Assembly (NCBI GenBank): GCA_030426345.1
Contig: JAUHYU010000002.1
Span: forward strand, 50,075-114,074
Reading direction: 5' to 3'
Length of the DNA: 64,000 nt
From: Bacteroidia bacterium
GTDB taxonomy: Bacteria > Bacteroidota > Bacteroidia > Cytophagales > Cyclobacteriaceae
Below are positions 54,283 through 62,028 of this stretch, piece after piece (position 1 is the stretch's first letter; each line of letters opens with the position of its first letter). A program made the position numbers and the translations under genes. The notes below the pieces were generated by a model. It was not told where the DNA came from. It did not search any database and saw only the letters and a list, made by a program, of their open reading frames with translations.

Positions 54283-55500
54283 CTATTTGGTGGAATCAAT
54301 TATTTTCTTGAGAATCTCATTTATTTCTTTTAATTCTTTTTGGGCTTTTTCCTCTTTTAAAATCGGAGATTTCTCATCAACCCCATCAAGTGCAGATTTA
54401 GCCCTACTCAGTAGCCTCAATGGTTTATCTCTATCTTCTTGCGCATCTACAACCTCTTTAGCGCTTGTAAAGGCCTCTTTAAGTTGTTCCCCATCTGGTT
54501 CTTTAACAATTATTGGTTTTGAATCACTTTGTTCAGTTTTTTCATCTTGCGTAGGTGTTTCTTGAACAAGTGATGATTTAAGTTGATTAGCAGCTTTAGG
54601 AATCGTTGCAATTTTTCGAAGCTCTCTTATGTCCCAATGACTGACATCCGTTTTTTCAATTAACCCAAAAGCAACCTCTGTGAGAGTTGCAATTTCTTTA
54701 CCATCTATACCATGTTTCTTTTTAAGTGGTTTAATAACATTTGAATAAAGGCTGTTAAATTTTTCTAACGAACGGTGTTCAACTATTAAATTGTATTGTC
54801 CTTTTTTATTAATAAACTTGAGATAGCTATCAATCAATTTTAATGTATCTAATTTATCCCTGACAGTCTTTACTGTATATCTTCCTGCTAAAGCTATCGA
54901 AATCTCTTTATCACTTAATTTTTGTCTTTCACCTTCTCTCAGTTTGATAAGCTCGTTGACCCCACCATATTCAAGTCTATAATCCCTTCCAAATTGTAAT
55001 CCTGCTTCAATTTTCCATAGGTCTTTTTCACCCACATCCGAAGGTAAACGGGCAACTAAAAGATATTCATATTTTGAATCCTTTGTCTCTTCAAAAAGCT
55101 CATGCAGAATTGCCATTCTTCTATTTGCATTTATTACAGCTCCGTCATGTGTAATAATTCCTGGGTCCAGTTGTCCATTTTTAATGAGATCAGCTTTAAG
55201 AACTTCCGTTTCAGATCTTTTTTGTTCCAACAATAATTGTCTGAATATTGGTTTATCTTTTTCATCAGAAGCATCAAGTTTTTTATTTAGTTCTGATTGT
55301 TTTTCCAATAGTTCAGACCTAAAACGTCCATTCATAATATTATGAATCAGATACTTCGTAGGTATTTTATAAACTGGATGTCTATGTAAAACACCTTTAT
55401 ATGATATGGTCATTCGAGATTTATCCATTTCTTCATCATCTTGAACATGAGTTGCAAGGTATGCGTCAATAAGCTTGGACCTTTCTGTACTTAGCATCAT
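54283..55500 (-). CDS. ParB/Srx-like N-terminal domain protein, first gene of the restriction-like operon
   Basis: 405 aa. Residues about 90-200 carry a ParB-like core: DLIKNGQLDPGIITHDGAVI followed by NANRRMAILHELFEE, which corresponds to the Q-x-x-P-I-x-V-x-x-x-G...NRR box. A helix-rich central region (KLSDKEISIALAGRYTVKTV) resembles ParB HTH sections. The tail is Glu/Lys-rich and coiled (DEKTEQSDSKPIIVKEPDGE). ParB-like proteins occur in several DNA-modification and defence operons (for instance DndB-, Dpd- and plasmid-associated ones), where they bind DNA or use NTPs. As the promoter-proximal gene it may be a regulator or specificity factor. The start at 55500 follows a second ATG by one codon; either could be used. 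Confidence 0.68.
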   Translation of the reverse strand: MMLSTERSKLIDAYLATHVQDDEEMDKSRMTISYKGVLHRHPVYKIPTKYLIHNIMNGRFRSELLEKQSELNKKLDASDEKDKPIFRQLLLEQKRSETEVLKADLIKNGQLDPGIITHDGAVINANRRMAILHELFEETKDSKYEYLLVARLPSDVGEKDLWKIEAGLQFGRDYRLEYGGVNELIKLREGERQKLSDKEISIALAGRYTVKTVRDKLDTLKLIDSYLKFINKKGQYNLIVEHRSLEKFNSLYSNVIKPLKKKHGIDGKEIATLTEVAFGLIEKTDVSHWDIRELRKIATIPKAANQLKSSLVQETPTQDEKTEQSDSKPIIVKEPDGEQLKEAFTSAKEVVDAQEDRDKPLRLLSRAKSALDGVDEKSPILKEEKAQKELKEINEILKKIIDSTK

Positions 55501-55885
55501 TTATGAGATTAACCTAATTGATTTAATGTCTGGAAAATACTTAAAAAATAGATAAAATTTAATTTTATATTATAAAACCCACATTCATTCGCACACATTT
55601 GCCATTTCCCTTTCTCCTCTCCCTTTCAGAAAATGTCAAAAGAGTGCTTAATTCACGATAACGATAAGACTTAGAGATATTTATAAAGAAAAGCCCTCTC
55701 TCAAACTGTTAATGCCAACGCTGAACCCCAAGCTGAGTAACATAACGCAGTACATTATATAACAACAATAGTGATTTGCGGAAATGGTTAATTCTTTCTT
55801 CTGTGTTTCCCAGAACGGAAAACACGGAAGAAAAAATTGATTCAACATATTATTTGTAACTTCAACATCTCAAAAAAACATAACT
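55501..55885. other. Intergenic border between the restriction-like operon and the DUF2911 gene
   Basis: 385 bases. The left end presumably holds the minus-strand operon promoter. The middle has a pyrimidine-rich stretch (TTTCCCTTTCTCCTCTCCC). At 55730-55763 lies a repeat with TAACATAACGC and ACATTATATAAC that recurs at 61929. Confidence 0.6.
55730..55763. repeat. Module-border direct repeat, copy 1
   Basis: It begins AAGCTGAGTAACATAAC and ends ACATTATATAAC. A similar 35-base copy at 61929-61963 reads AAGCTGTATTAACATAAC ... ACATTATAGAAG in the same orientation. About three quarters of positions agree. Confidence 0.65.
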
Positions 55886-56437
55886 ATGAAAAAGAAAATA
55901 TTTATTGGAATCGGAGTAGCATTTCTATTATTTATTCTATGGGTTGTTTATGGATTATTTATAGCAACACCTGTCAGTCCTCCAACGACTGTTAAGTACA
56001 ACGAAGGAGGATTAGAAATCGCTGTTGACTATAGTCAACCATCAAAAAAAGGCAGACTTATATTTGGTGAGGAAAAAGATGGTGCGCTTCTACCCTATGG
56101 TAAATACTGGAGACTGGGCGCGAATGCAGCTACAGAAATCACTTTTAACAAGGATGTCACCTTCGGTGGTGCTCCAATAAAAGCAGGAGCATACAGGATG
56201 TATGCCGTTCCTGGGCCTAATGCATTTAAGGTCACCTTAAACAGTGAAACTGGTGTATTCTTCGGAGTAGCCGAACCAGATCCTGAGTTGGATATTGTGA
56301 CTGTCGATGCCCAGGTTCAAAAAACGGCATCTGAAGTGGAGACATTTACTATTGGCTTTAGTAAGAATGACGCCGGCGTTACCATTAACTTTAGCTGGGA
56401 TCAAACGATGTTTACTATTCCTATTGCCGTACAATAA
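55886..56437 (+). CDS. DUF2911-domain membrane-anchored protein
   Basis: 183 aa with an N-terminal membrane helix (IFIGIGVAFLLFILWVVYGL), then a DUF2911 beta domain: GLEIAVDYSQPSKKGRLIFG, LLPYGKYWRLGANAATEITF, APIKAGAYRMYAVPGPNAFK and TIGFSKNDAGVTINFSWDQT. The family is widespread in Bacteroidota and has no assigned activity. It is followed after 3 bases by an amidohydrolase, so the two are co-transcribed. Confidence 0.85.
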   Translation: MKKKIFIGIGVAFLLFILWVVYGLFIATPVSPPTTVKYNEGGLEIAVDYSQPSKKGRLIFGEEKDGALLPYGKYWRLGANAATEITFNKDVTFGGAPIKAGAYRMYAVPGPNAFKVTLNSETGVFFGVAEPDPELDIVTVDAQVQKTASEVETFTIGFSKNDAGVTINFSWDQTMFTIPIAVQ

Positions 56438-56440
56438 CAA

Positions 56441-57574
56441 ATGGCATTCTCTAAAACGAAATGGGTGCTTCTACCCATTTCAATTTTACTATTGCTAGGT
56501 ATAACTTATTGGTTGATAGGTAAAATACAATATCGACTTCAAGTAATGGATGTAGAGGTATATGAGCCCATCTCTACGCTCAAAGTCCAGGAGCACCTGC
56601 TTACCAAGGCCAAATTCCCTTTCATTGATGTTCATAACCATCAAATTACCATGCCTGTCCAAAATCTGGATAAGTTGGTAAAGGACATGGATGATCTGAA
56701 CATGGCTGTAATGGTCAATTTGAGCGGTTTTAGAGGAAAATATCTAGAATGGTCTCTTGACAATGTCAATGAAAAGTACAGCGATAGATTCGTTCTTTTT
56801 ATGAATATCGATTTTGAACAACTGGATGATGAAGGTTGGCCAAATGAAACGCTGAGTATGATGGAAGAGGCTGTGCAGCAAGGTGTGAAAGGCCTCAAAG
56901 TATATAAAAACTTGGGTCTTACCGAAACTGATAATGAAGGAAATAGAATAAAAGTCGATGATCCACGATTGGACCCTATCTGGGCTAAATGTGGTGAGCT
57001 GGGAATTCCGGTTTTGATACATACGGGTGAACCCGCTGCTTTCTGGTTGCCCAAAGATAAACACAATGAGCGATGGTTAGAGCTCAAGCAGTACCCTAGC
57101 AGATACAAAGACCCTGAAAAGAACCCCTCTTTCGAGGAAGTAATAGGCGAACAGCATAACGTCTTTAGGAAACATCCGGAAACTAAATTTATCGCAGCTC
57201 ATTTGGGTTGGTTTGGCAATGACTTGGCTCGACTTGGGAAGTTGCTGGATGAAATGCCGAATGTATATACTGAATTAGGAGCAGTATTAGCGGAATTAGG
57301 ACGACAACCTGTTACGGCCAGAGCATGGTTGATCAACTATCAGGATCGGGTGATGATGGGAAAAGATACCTATAACAAGGAGGAGTATTATACCTATTTC
57401 CGAGTGCTGGAGACCAACGATGAGTATTTCGATTATTATAGAAAGCGACATGCGCATTGGAAAATGTATGGCTTGGCCCTCCCCGATTCTGTCTTGCAGA
57501 AAATCTACTATAAAAACGCTCTACATGTGATTCCGGGTATTGATAAGGCGGCGTTTGACGGGGATCATTACTAG
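56441..57574 (+). CDS. Membrane-anchored amidohydrolase-2-family metal-dependent hydrolase
   Basis: 377 aa. An N-terminal helix (WVLLPISILLLLGITYWLIG) anchors a TIM-barrel hydrolase. Metal-site candidates are FIDVHNHQI (about 66, H-x-H), GIPVLIHTGEPAAFWLP (about 190), KFIAAHLGWFGNDLARLGKL (about 248) and the final Asp in RVMMGKDTY (about 308). This layout fits the amidohydrolase-2 group (decarboxylase- or lactonase-like). The substrate is unknown. It starts 3 bases after the DUF2911 gene. About 200 unremarkable bases follow. Confidence 0.82.
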   Translation: MAFSKTKWVLLPISILLLLGITYWLIGKIQYRLQVMDVEVYEPISTLKVQEHLLTKAKFPFIDVHNHQITMPVQNLDKLVKDMDDLNMAVMVNLSGFRGKYLEWSLDNVNEKYSDRFVLFMNIDFEQLDDEGWPNETLSMMEEAVQQGVKGLKVYKNLGLTETDNEGNRIKVDDPRLDPIWAKCGELGIPVLIHTGEPAAFWLPKDKHNERWLELKQYPSRYKDPEKNPSFEEVIGEQHNVFRKHPETKFIAAHLGWFGNDLARLGKLLDEMPNVYTELGAVLAELGRQPVTARAWLINYQDRVMMGKDTYNKEEYYTYFRVLETNDEYFDYYRKRHAHWKMYGLALPDSVLQKIYYKNALHVIPGIDKAAFDGDHY

Positions 57575-57722
57575 CACGTCATCGAGCCTGTCCCGAATTT
57601 GATTTGGAAAGAAAGCTTTGCAGAGCATTGGTGAGGTGGAAATCTCCACAATAATTACAGCCATTGTTTCCGAAGCGTACACTTTTTTTGAAAAACTATT
57701 TTAAGCATCGTTTATTCAGGAA

Positions 57723-57755
57723 TTTGGAGTACAGCGGAAAACATTATTATCTTTA
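57723..57755 (+). promoter_or_regulatory. Possible promoter of the nucleotide-metabolism module
   Basis: TTTG (57723-57726) and TATCTTTA (57748-57755; one mismatch to TAnnTTTG) are 21 bases apart, 21 bases before ATG 57777. The local DNA is AT-rich, so chance is possible. Confidence 0.35.
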
Positions 57756-57776
57756 ACTTATAGAGTTAAGACAAGC

Positions 57777-58352
57777 ATGATTTATATTTTTGAAGGTATG
57801 GATAACTGTTTGAAAGATACCTTAATTCAGTTGCTTAGATCACACCTGCCTCCACAGACACAAATTCTAAAATTCAGTAATCCACCGAAAAATATAGATT
57901 CACCAGAAGATTGGCAAAAAGCTCATTTTAAAGATATGTTCGATTTAATAAAATTGAATGTGGCTAATTGTCCTCGTAATCTGATTCTAAATCGCGCACA
58001 TCTTGGAGAATATGTGTATTCCCCTATTTATAGAGGTTATGAAGGCAATTGGATTTTTGATTTAGAAGAGTCATTTCTTAATGTTTCCAAGGAGCATATA
58101 AAAATACTCAAATTATTTGTTCTATATGACTCAGATAACTTTCAACTTAATTCACGAGAAGACGGTAAGAGTTTAAGCGAGAGTGACAATCAAAAAATGG
58201 ATCTTGAAAGAGAAAGGTTCATAAAAGCTTTTGAAAAAAGTAAAATTCCTTGTAAAAGGATATTTGATGTTTCTAAGTATCTTTTAGATGGAGCTGATAA
58301 ACCGAAACAAGTTGACATAAATTTGATTCTTAAATTGATGCTTGACCTATAA
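57777..58352 (+). CDS. Thymidylate/deoxynucleotide-kinase-like protein with altered P-loop
   Basis: 191 aa. The N-terminus IYIFEGMDNCLKDTLIQLLR aligns with the FEGxDGxGKST P-loop of dTMP/dNMP kinases, but the Gly before the Lys is Leu and Ser is Asp, leaving N-C-L-K-D-T. The segment LILNRAHLGEYVYSPIYRGY (about 70-90) matches the (D)R-x-H-x-GE-x-VY-x-x-x-YR substrate region of nucleotide kinases. LKLFVLYDSDNFQLNSREDG fits the strand before the lid. Cytosolic phosphorylation of a modified nucleoside monophosphate is possible, or the protein may bind nucleotide without catalysis. It lies 87 bases before the thymidylate-synthase-like gene. Confidence 0.65.
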   Translation: MIYIFEGMDNCLKDTLIQLLRSHLPPQTQILKFSNPPKNIDSPEDWQKAHFKDMFDLIKLNVANCPRNLILNRAHLGEYVYSPIYRGYEGNWIFDLEESFLNVSKEHIKILKLFVLYDSDNFQLNSREDGKSLSESDNQKMDLERERFIKAFEKSKIPCKRIFDVSKYLLDGADKPKQVDINLILKLMLDL

Positions 58353-58439
58353 TTAGCATTATTTTTTCAATGAGTGATTTTGAATATATTGTAGTCGTTA
58401 TTGAAGCAAAAAATAAATATTTTATGTAAAATCTTCCAA

Positions 58440-59378
58440 ATGTTAAACAAACCAACCGAATTTATTTCACTAGACGATTTGTTACATGCCACTTATAGTG
58501 ATATCCTTAGTAAGGGTGTCGATATTGAGGGTAAACGTGGTAATTTCAAGGAGTTAATAAATTATTCTGCTACTCTTAATAACCCTAGGGTTCGAACATC
58601 TATGTCTTTGCACAGAAAGCTTGTACAAAGCAAATTTGCTGAGTTTGCCTGGTATTTGTCCAAAGATGGTGATAGAGATTATATCGAACCATATATTTCT
58701 GCTTACGGCCATGAAGAACAAGAAAACAACAGAATATTAGGAGCTTATGGATCAAAAATATTTAACTCTGAGAACGGTCAAAAGTCACAATATGAAAGAG
58801 TTATTGAGCAAATATTAAATAGAAAAATTACCAAACACGCATATTTGTGTATAAGTGAAAAAGCGGATTATAAATTTCGTCACAAAAAGCACGACAGTCC
58901 ACCTTGCACAATTGGTTTACATTTTTATGTCAGAGAATCCAAATTAAATCTAACCTGTTATATGAGAAGTAATGATGCATTTTTGGGTTTACCTCATGAT
59001 TTATTTTGCTTCACAATGCTGCAGGAATTGATTTCTCTTAGATCTAATATTCCAATTGGAAACTATACACACTGTTCTACTTCAATGCATATTTATGACA
59101 AACATTATAGTTCGGCTGATCAGTATCTTTCTGAAGGTAAGCAGGAACCAATTGAGATACCTAGAATAAAAGAATGTAGTTGTGAAACACTTAATTTGGT
59201 CTCCAAAGAATTTGACACAAAAATATCGAAATCATATATGAATCACCTAGATGATTATTGGAAGGATTACGTATTATTCTCAAAGAGCTATTTAAATGAG
59301 AGTTCTGATTTTGAATCTTGGTTAGGTAAATTTAGTAATGCGGAAATGCGAAAGATTGCCCGAAATAGTATAAGTTAA
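58440..59378 (+). CDS. Thymidylate synthase/(d)CMP hydroxymethylase-like enzyme
   Basis: About 312 aa from ATG 58440 (MLNKPTEFISLDDLLH). The track start at TTG 58401 adds 13 residues without family character. Thymidylate-synthase landmarks are visible: the nucleophile in KHDSPPCTIGLHFY (Cys about 155), LTCYMRSNDAFLGLPHDLFC (about 171-190), FTMLQELISL, and TSMHIYDKH (about 217) near the usual nucleotide-binding His/Tyr. In thymidylate synthases the motif is LGLPFN, and that Asn reads the uracil ring. Here it is LGLPHD, and Asp at this place is known for cytosine-specific members (T4 dCMP hydroxymethylase, MilA). I infer a (d)CMP C5-modifying enzyme. The next gene starts 2 bases after it. Confidence 0.72.
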   Translation: MLNKPTEFISLDDLLHATYSDILSKGVDIEGKRGNFKELINYSATLNNPRVRTSMSLHRKLVQSKFAEFAWYLSKDGDRDYIEPYISAYGHEEQENNRILGAYGSKIFNSENGQKSQYERVIEQILNRKITKHAYLCISEKADYKFRHKKHDSPPCTIGLHFYVRESKLNLTCYMRSNDAFLGLPHDLFCFTMLQELISLRSNIPIGNYTHCSTSMHIYDKHYSSADQYLSEGKQEPIEIPRIKECSCETLNLVSKEFDTKISKSYMNHLDDYWKDYVLFSKSYLNESSDFESWLGKFSNAEMRKIARNSIS

Positions 59379-59380
59379 TT

Positions 59381-60250
59381 ATGAAAATTAGTGAATTAGA
59401 AATATTATGGAATAAAGCACTAATTGAGGTACTCGATAAACAAATTGATGGTAATGAATTAAATATATTGGCAGCACAGACTTTTGACAGTATTAGAAGA
59501 ATTCAAATCTATGATACATATAGACTTAAATCTCAACAAGCCGTCCAAGCTAAAGAGACTTTTATACATACTTCAAATCCGTTTGTTTTAGCCCAGAGAT
59601 CAGATTTAAATCTTCTCAATAGGACATGGATAATATACTTAGCTACCTATTTTGGTAAAAGCAATAAATCTCATTGGGAATTATTCAACCGAGCTAGCTT
59701 TCGTCAAGATCAATCCCTAATTAAGTTTGACGAAATTCAAGCAGATTTAGATAACTATTTTAACTACTTATTGAGTTTTGAGTTTTTCGATAGTTGTTCT
59801 TATTCGAATCACCGAAAATATACTGCTAAAAGATTAACGGGTGATAAAGGACTGTTTAGAAGTATGGAGTACTTTGTAAATAATATTTATAATTATTCAA
59901 CTGGCAATAAAATGGAATTTCACGAGATGTATGTTCTATCTCAAAAAATACCAAATTTTGGAAGATTGGGAGGCTTTGATTTCACCAGTGCACTCGTGAA
60001 ATGTAGACTTAACGTTAAAGAGCCTAAGTCTATGTATGCAAACCATAGTACCGGGCCACTTCAAGGACTTGAATTACTGCTGAAATTGACTAATAATAAT
60101 GCATCCAAATCATCACAAATTCAATTAAGCTTTGATTTAATGGACTGGTTTTTCAAAAACAGCAAAATATTTATGGTAGGTCAAGTGTTAGAGGATGCCA
60201 TCTGTAATTGGCAAAAAAACACTAAAAGATATATTAGATACATTGGATAA
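59381..60250 (+). CDS. Helical protein of unknown function in the nucleotide-modification module
   Basis: 289 aa, mostly alpha-helical, with no signal. It begins 2 bases after the thymidylate-synthase-like gene, so the two are coupled. Landmarks are LNRTWIIYLATYFGKSNKSH, WELFNRASFRQDQ, KIPNFGRLGGFDFTSALVKC and YANHSTGPLQGLELLL. The late F-G-x-x-x-x-F-D-x-x-x-A-L and GP-x-x-GL-x-x-L pattern reminds me of the glycosylase-like helical families found with phage DNA-base hypermodification (aGPT-Pplase / hmdU-kinase type). That is a weak, by-eye resemblance. It may act on the product of the two upstream enzymes or on DNA containing it. It converges with the antitoxin-like gene with only a 1-base gap. 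Confidence 0.55.
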   Translation: MKISELEILWNKALIEVLDKQIDGNELNILAAQTFDSIRRIQIYDTYRLKSQQAVQAKETFIHTSNPFVLAQRSDLNLLNRTWIIYLATYFGKSNKSHWELFNRASFRQDQSLIKFDEIQADLDNYFNYLLSFEFFDSCSYSNHRKYTAKRLTGDKGLFRSMEYFVNNIYNYSTGNKMEFHEMYVLSQKIPNFGRLGGFDFTSALVKCRLNVKEPKSMYANHSTGPLQGLELLLKLTNNNASKSSQIQLSFDLMDWFFKNSKIFMVGQVLEDAICNWQKNTKRYIRYIG

Positions 60251-60251
60251 T

Positions 60252-61316
60252 CTATGTAAACTCAACCTTTCTATAAACCTTCCTATACCAGCTGTATGGG
60301 GCTAATTTTTCCCGATGTATTTGTGCAACAATAAGTGAAGCAGAAATATCATACTTTACGGCAAGGGATAAAATATCATTATAAGAATTACATTTTCTGA
60401 TATGACGTTTTATATCTTCTGGAAACAAAAGAGACTCTACATAATTATTTGCTTCTTCTTCTTCATAGATATTATTTGTTTTCAGAGATGCTAGTTGGAA
60501 TTCATCGTCAGAGTAATGTATCAAAGGAAACCTAAGACTATGTAAAATACAATGAGATAATTCATGAAGAAAAGTAAACCAAAACGCAGCGTTATTTTTA
60601 TATCTATCTGTTATAACAATTAATCGATAATCTTTCAGAAGTCGTTTAGTAAAGCCTGATACACCATATCCAGATTGACTAGATTTAAACAAAACTACTA
60701 CACCGCTATTAACACAGATTTCTTGAATTTTATCTAAAATATTATGTATTCTGTTGACTTTGGTATAAGAAACAATACTTAGTAACGAATCATTCAACGA
60801 TTCAGCCGAAAAGGTTTTCACTCTACCCTCATATATAAGTTTTTCAGCTTCTTTCTCACAATCTCTAATCCAATTTGCAATTTTAACAGGAGATGGTTCA
60901 AATCTTTGAGTTTTACTATATAAAATGACAGGATTTTCAAAGTAATCCAAAACAAGATGTTCTAATGATGAATATTGGAAATCGCTAAGTAAGTTGTTAA
61001 GATCAGTTTTTCTTGAGATGCATAGTTCATCAAGTGTTATTTTATGTGCCGAATAAACCTGTTGATTTGATTTAGTTATTTCTTCAAGATAGTCTTTATA
61101 CCGATTTACCCAAAACACTTCAGAACCACCTAAAATCTGAGAGAACTGATAGGCTAGTTTCTCACTCAATTTTAATTGGTCATGTATTAATTTACCAAAC
61201 TCTTCAACTGTGAGATTTAATATTTCTCTGAATTTTTTTATATCTATATTTAATTCCGATACTCTTCTAAGTATTGTTGTGCTAGGTGGTGAAACAATCT
61301 GGTAATCGAAGTCCAT
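60252..61316 (-). CDS. HigA-like XRE domain fused to an ImmA/IrrE-type metallopeptidase
   Basis: 354 aa. The N-terminal 85 residues are a HigA-type helix-turn-helix: PPSTTILRRVSELNIDIKKF, then LTVEEFGKLIHDQLKLSEKL and ILGGSEVFWVNRYKDYLEEI. The C-terminal half (about 200-330) is an ImmA/IrrE-like zinc protease domain with AAFWFTFLHELSHCILHSLR (HELSH about 250) and a downstream acidic stretch (YEEEEANNYVESLLFPEDIK) whose Glu could be the third metal ligand. Such fusions serve as antitoxins or phage-responsive regulators. It follows the toxin-like gene by 6 bases. Confidence 0.78.
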   Translation of the reverse strand: MDFDYQIVSPPSTTILRRVSELNIDIKKFREILNLTVEEFGKLIHDQLKLSEKLAYQFSQILGGSEVFWVNRYKDYLEEITKSNQQVYSAHKITLDELCISRKTDLNNLLSDFQYSSLEHLVLDYFENPVILYSKTQRFEPSPVKIANWIRDCEKEAEKLIYEGRVKTFSAESLNDSLLSIVSYTKVNRIHNILDKIQEICVNSGVVVLFKSSQSGYGVSGFTKRLLKDYRLIVITDRYKNNAAFWFTFLHELSHCILHSLRFPLIHYSDDEFQLASLKTNNIYEEEEANNYVESLLFPEDIKRHIRKCNSYNDILSLAVKYDISASLIVAQIHREKLAPYSWYRKVYRKVEFT

Positions 61317-61322
61317 TTAATT

Positions 61323-61661
61323 CTACTTATAATTATGGCTATTAATTAAATCACTTTGCAAACCAACATTTAAGATCTTTACAATCTTTATTCGATCAAT
61401 CTGATTATCAGTTAGCTTATTGTATTTACTAATTATTTTGCTGATTATTTTAAAAGAACCATAGTTTATTTCTAGGATTTCTTCTTCACTATTACGAACA
61501 TATTTCAAAGGAGAATCATTTAATTTAGGTGCTGCTTTTAAGTCAGCAATAATAGCTCGAATTTCTTTAATTTCATCACTAGAAAAACTTGAATTCAAAG
61601 AAGCTGGCCTCAATAACAGGCAACATTCTCTGATTTCATCATTTTCATATGATATAAACAT
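61323..61661 (-). CDS. HigB-like toxin of a type II toxin-antitoxin pair
   Basis: 112 aa. It shows the HigB/RelE-fold pattern weakly: MFISYENDEIRECC at the start, IKEIRAIIADLKAAPKLNDS in the middle (the place of the A-x-x-x-L-x-x-L helix and size-limiting loop), and ILEINYGSFKIISKI for the core strands. It is placed before the XRE-ImmA gene, which is the reversed toxin-first order typical of higBA. The RNase function is inferred from context and is not certain. Confidence 0.55.
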   Translation of the reverse strand: MFISYENDEIRECCLLLRPASLNSSFSSDEIKEIRAIIADLKAAPKLNDSPLKYVRNSEEEILEINYGSFKIISKIISKYNKLTDNQIDRIKIVKILNVGLQSDLINSHNYK

Positions 61662-62028
61662 GTTATAAAGTTATAATTTTGAACTAAAACATCACTATTA
61701 TTTTATAATGATAAATGGTAGATTTTTTTTAATTTCCCACACATTCCCTTTCCCTTCTGCCCTTGTCGTGATTTCCGCCGCTATCCCTAACTCAAAAAAC
61801 CTAGCCGAGGTATCTGCACATATTCCAAAGTTATATAACCCTCCGCACAAAATATTTTTTTGTAAAAAGTGTATCTGCTAAGCCCAAAAAATCCTCTTAC
61901 CTAAAAAACTTGATCTTTCCCTACCCTTAAGCTGTATTAACATAACAAAGAACATTATAGAAGGGATTTGCTCACAGGTGTGCAGGCCACTATATAACAA
62001 TATCTGTTGTCAGCTTGCTGATTAATGG
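61662..62028. other. Intergenic module border with TATATAAC motifs
   Basis: 367 bases without a gene. They include GTTATATAACCC (61831), the 61929-61963 border repeat and TATATAACAATAT (61991-62003). The last of these recurs at 63944. Confidence 0.65.
61929..61963. repeat. Module-border direct repeat, copy 2
   Basis: It begins AAGCTGTATTAACATAAC and ends ACATTATAGAAG. It pairs with 55730-55763 in the same orientation; the two bracket about 6.2 kb. Confidence 0.65.

Noticed and set aside
48778-55500. Assignment to DISARM, Dpd or Dnd
   Set aside because: SNF2 and a methylase are shared with DISARM, and ParB-like plus SNF2 with Dpd, but DUF1998 and PLD genes, DpdA and the DndCDE sulfur genes are all absent.
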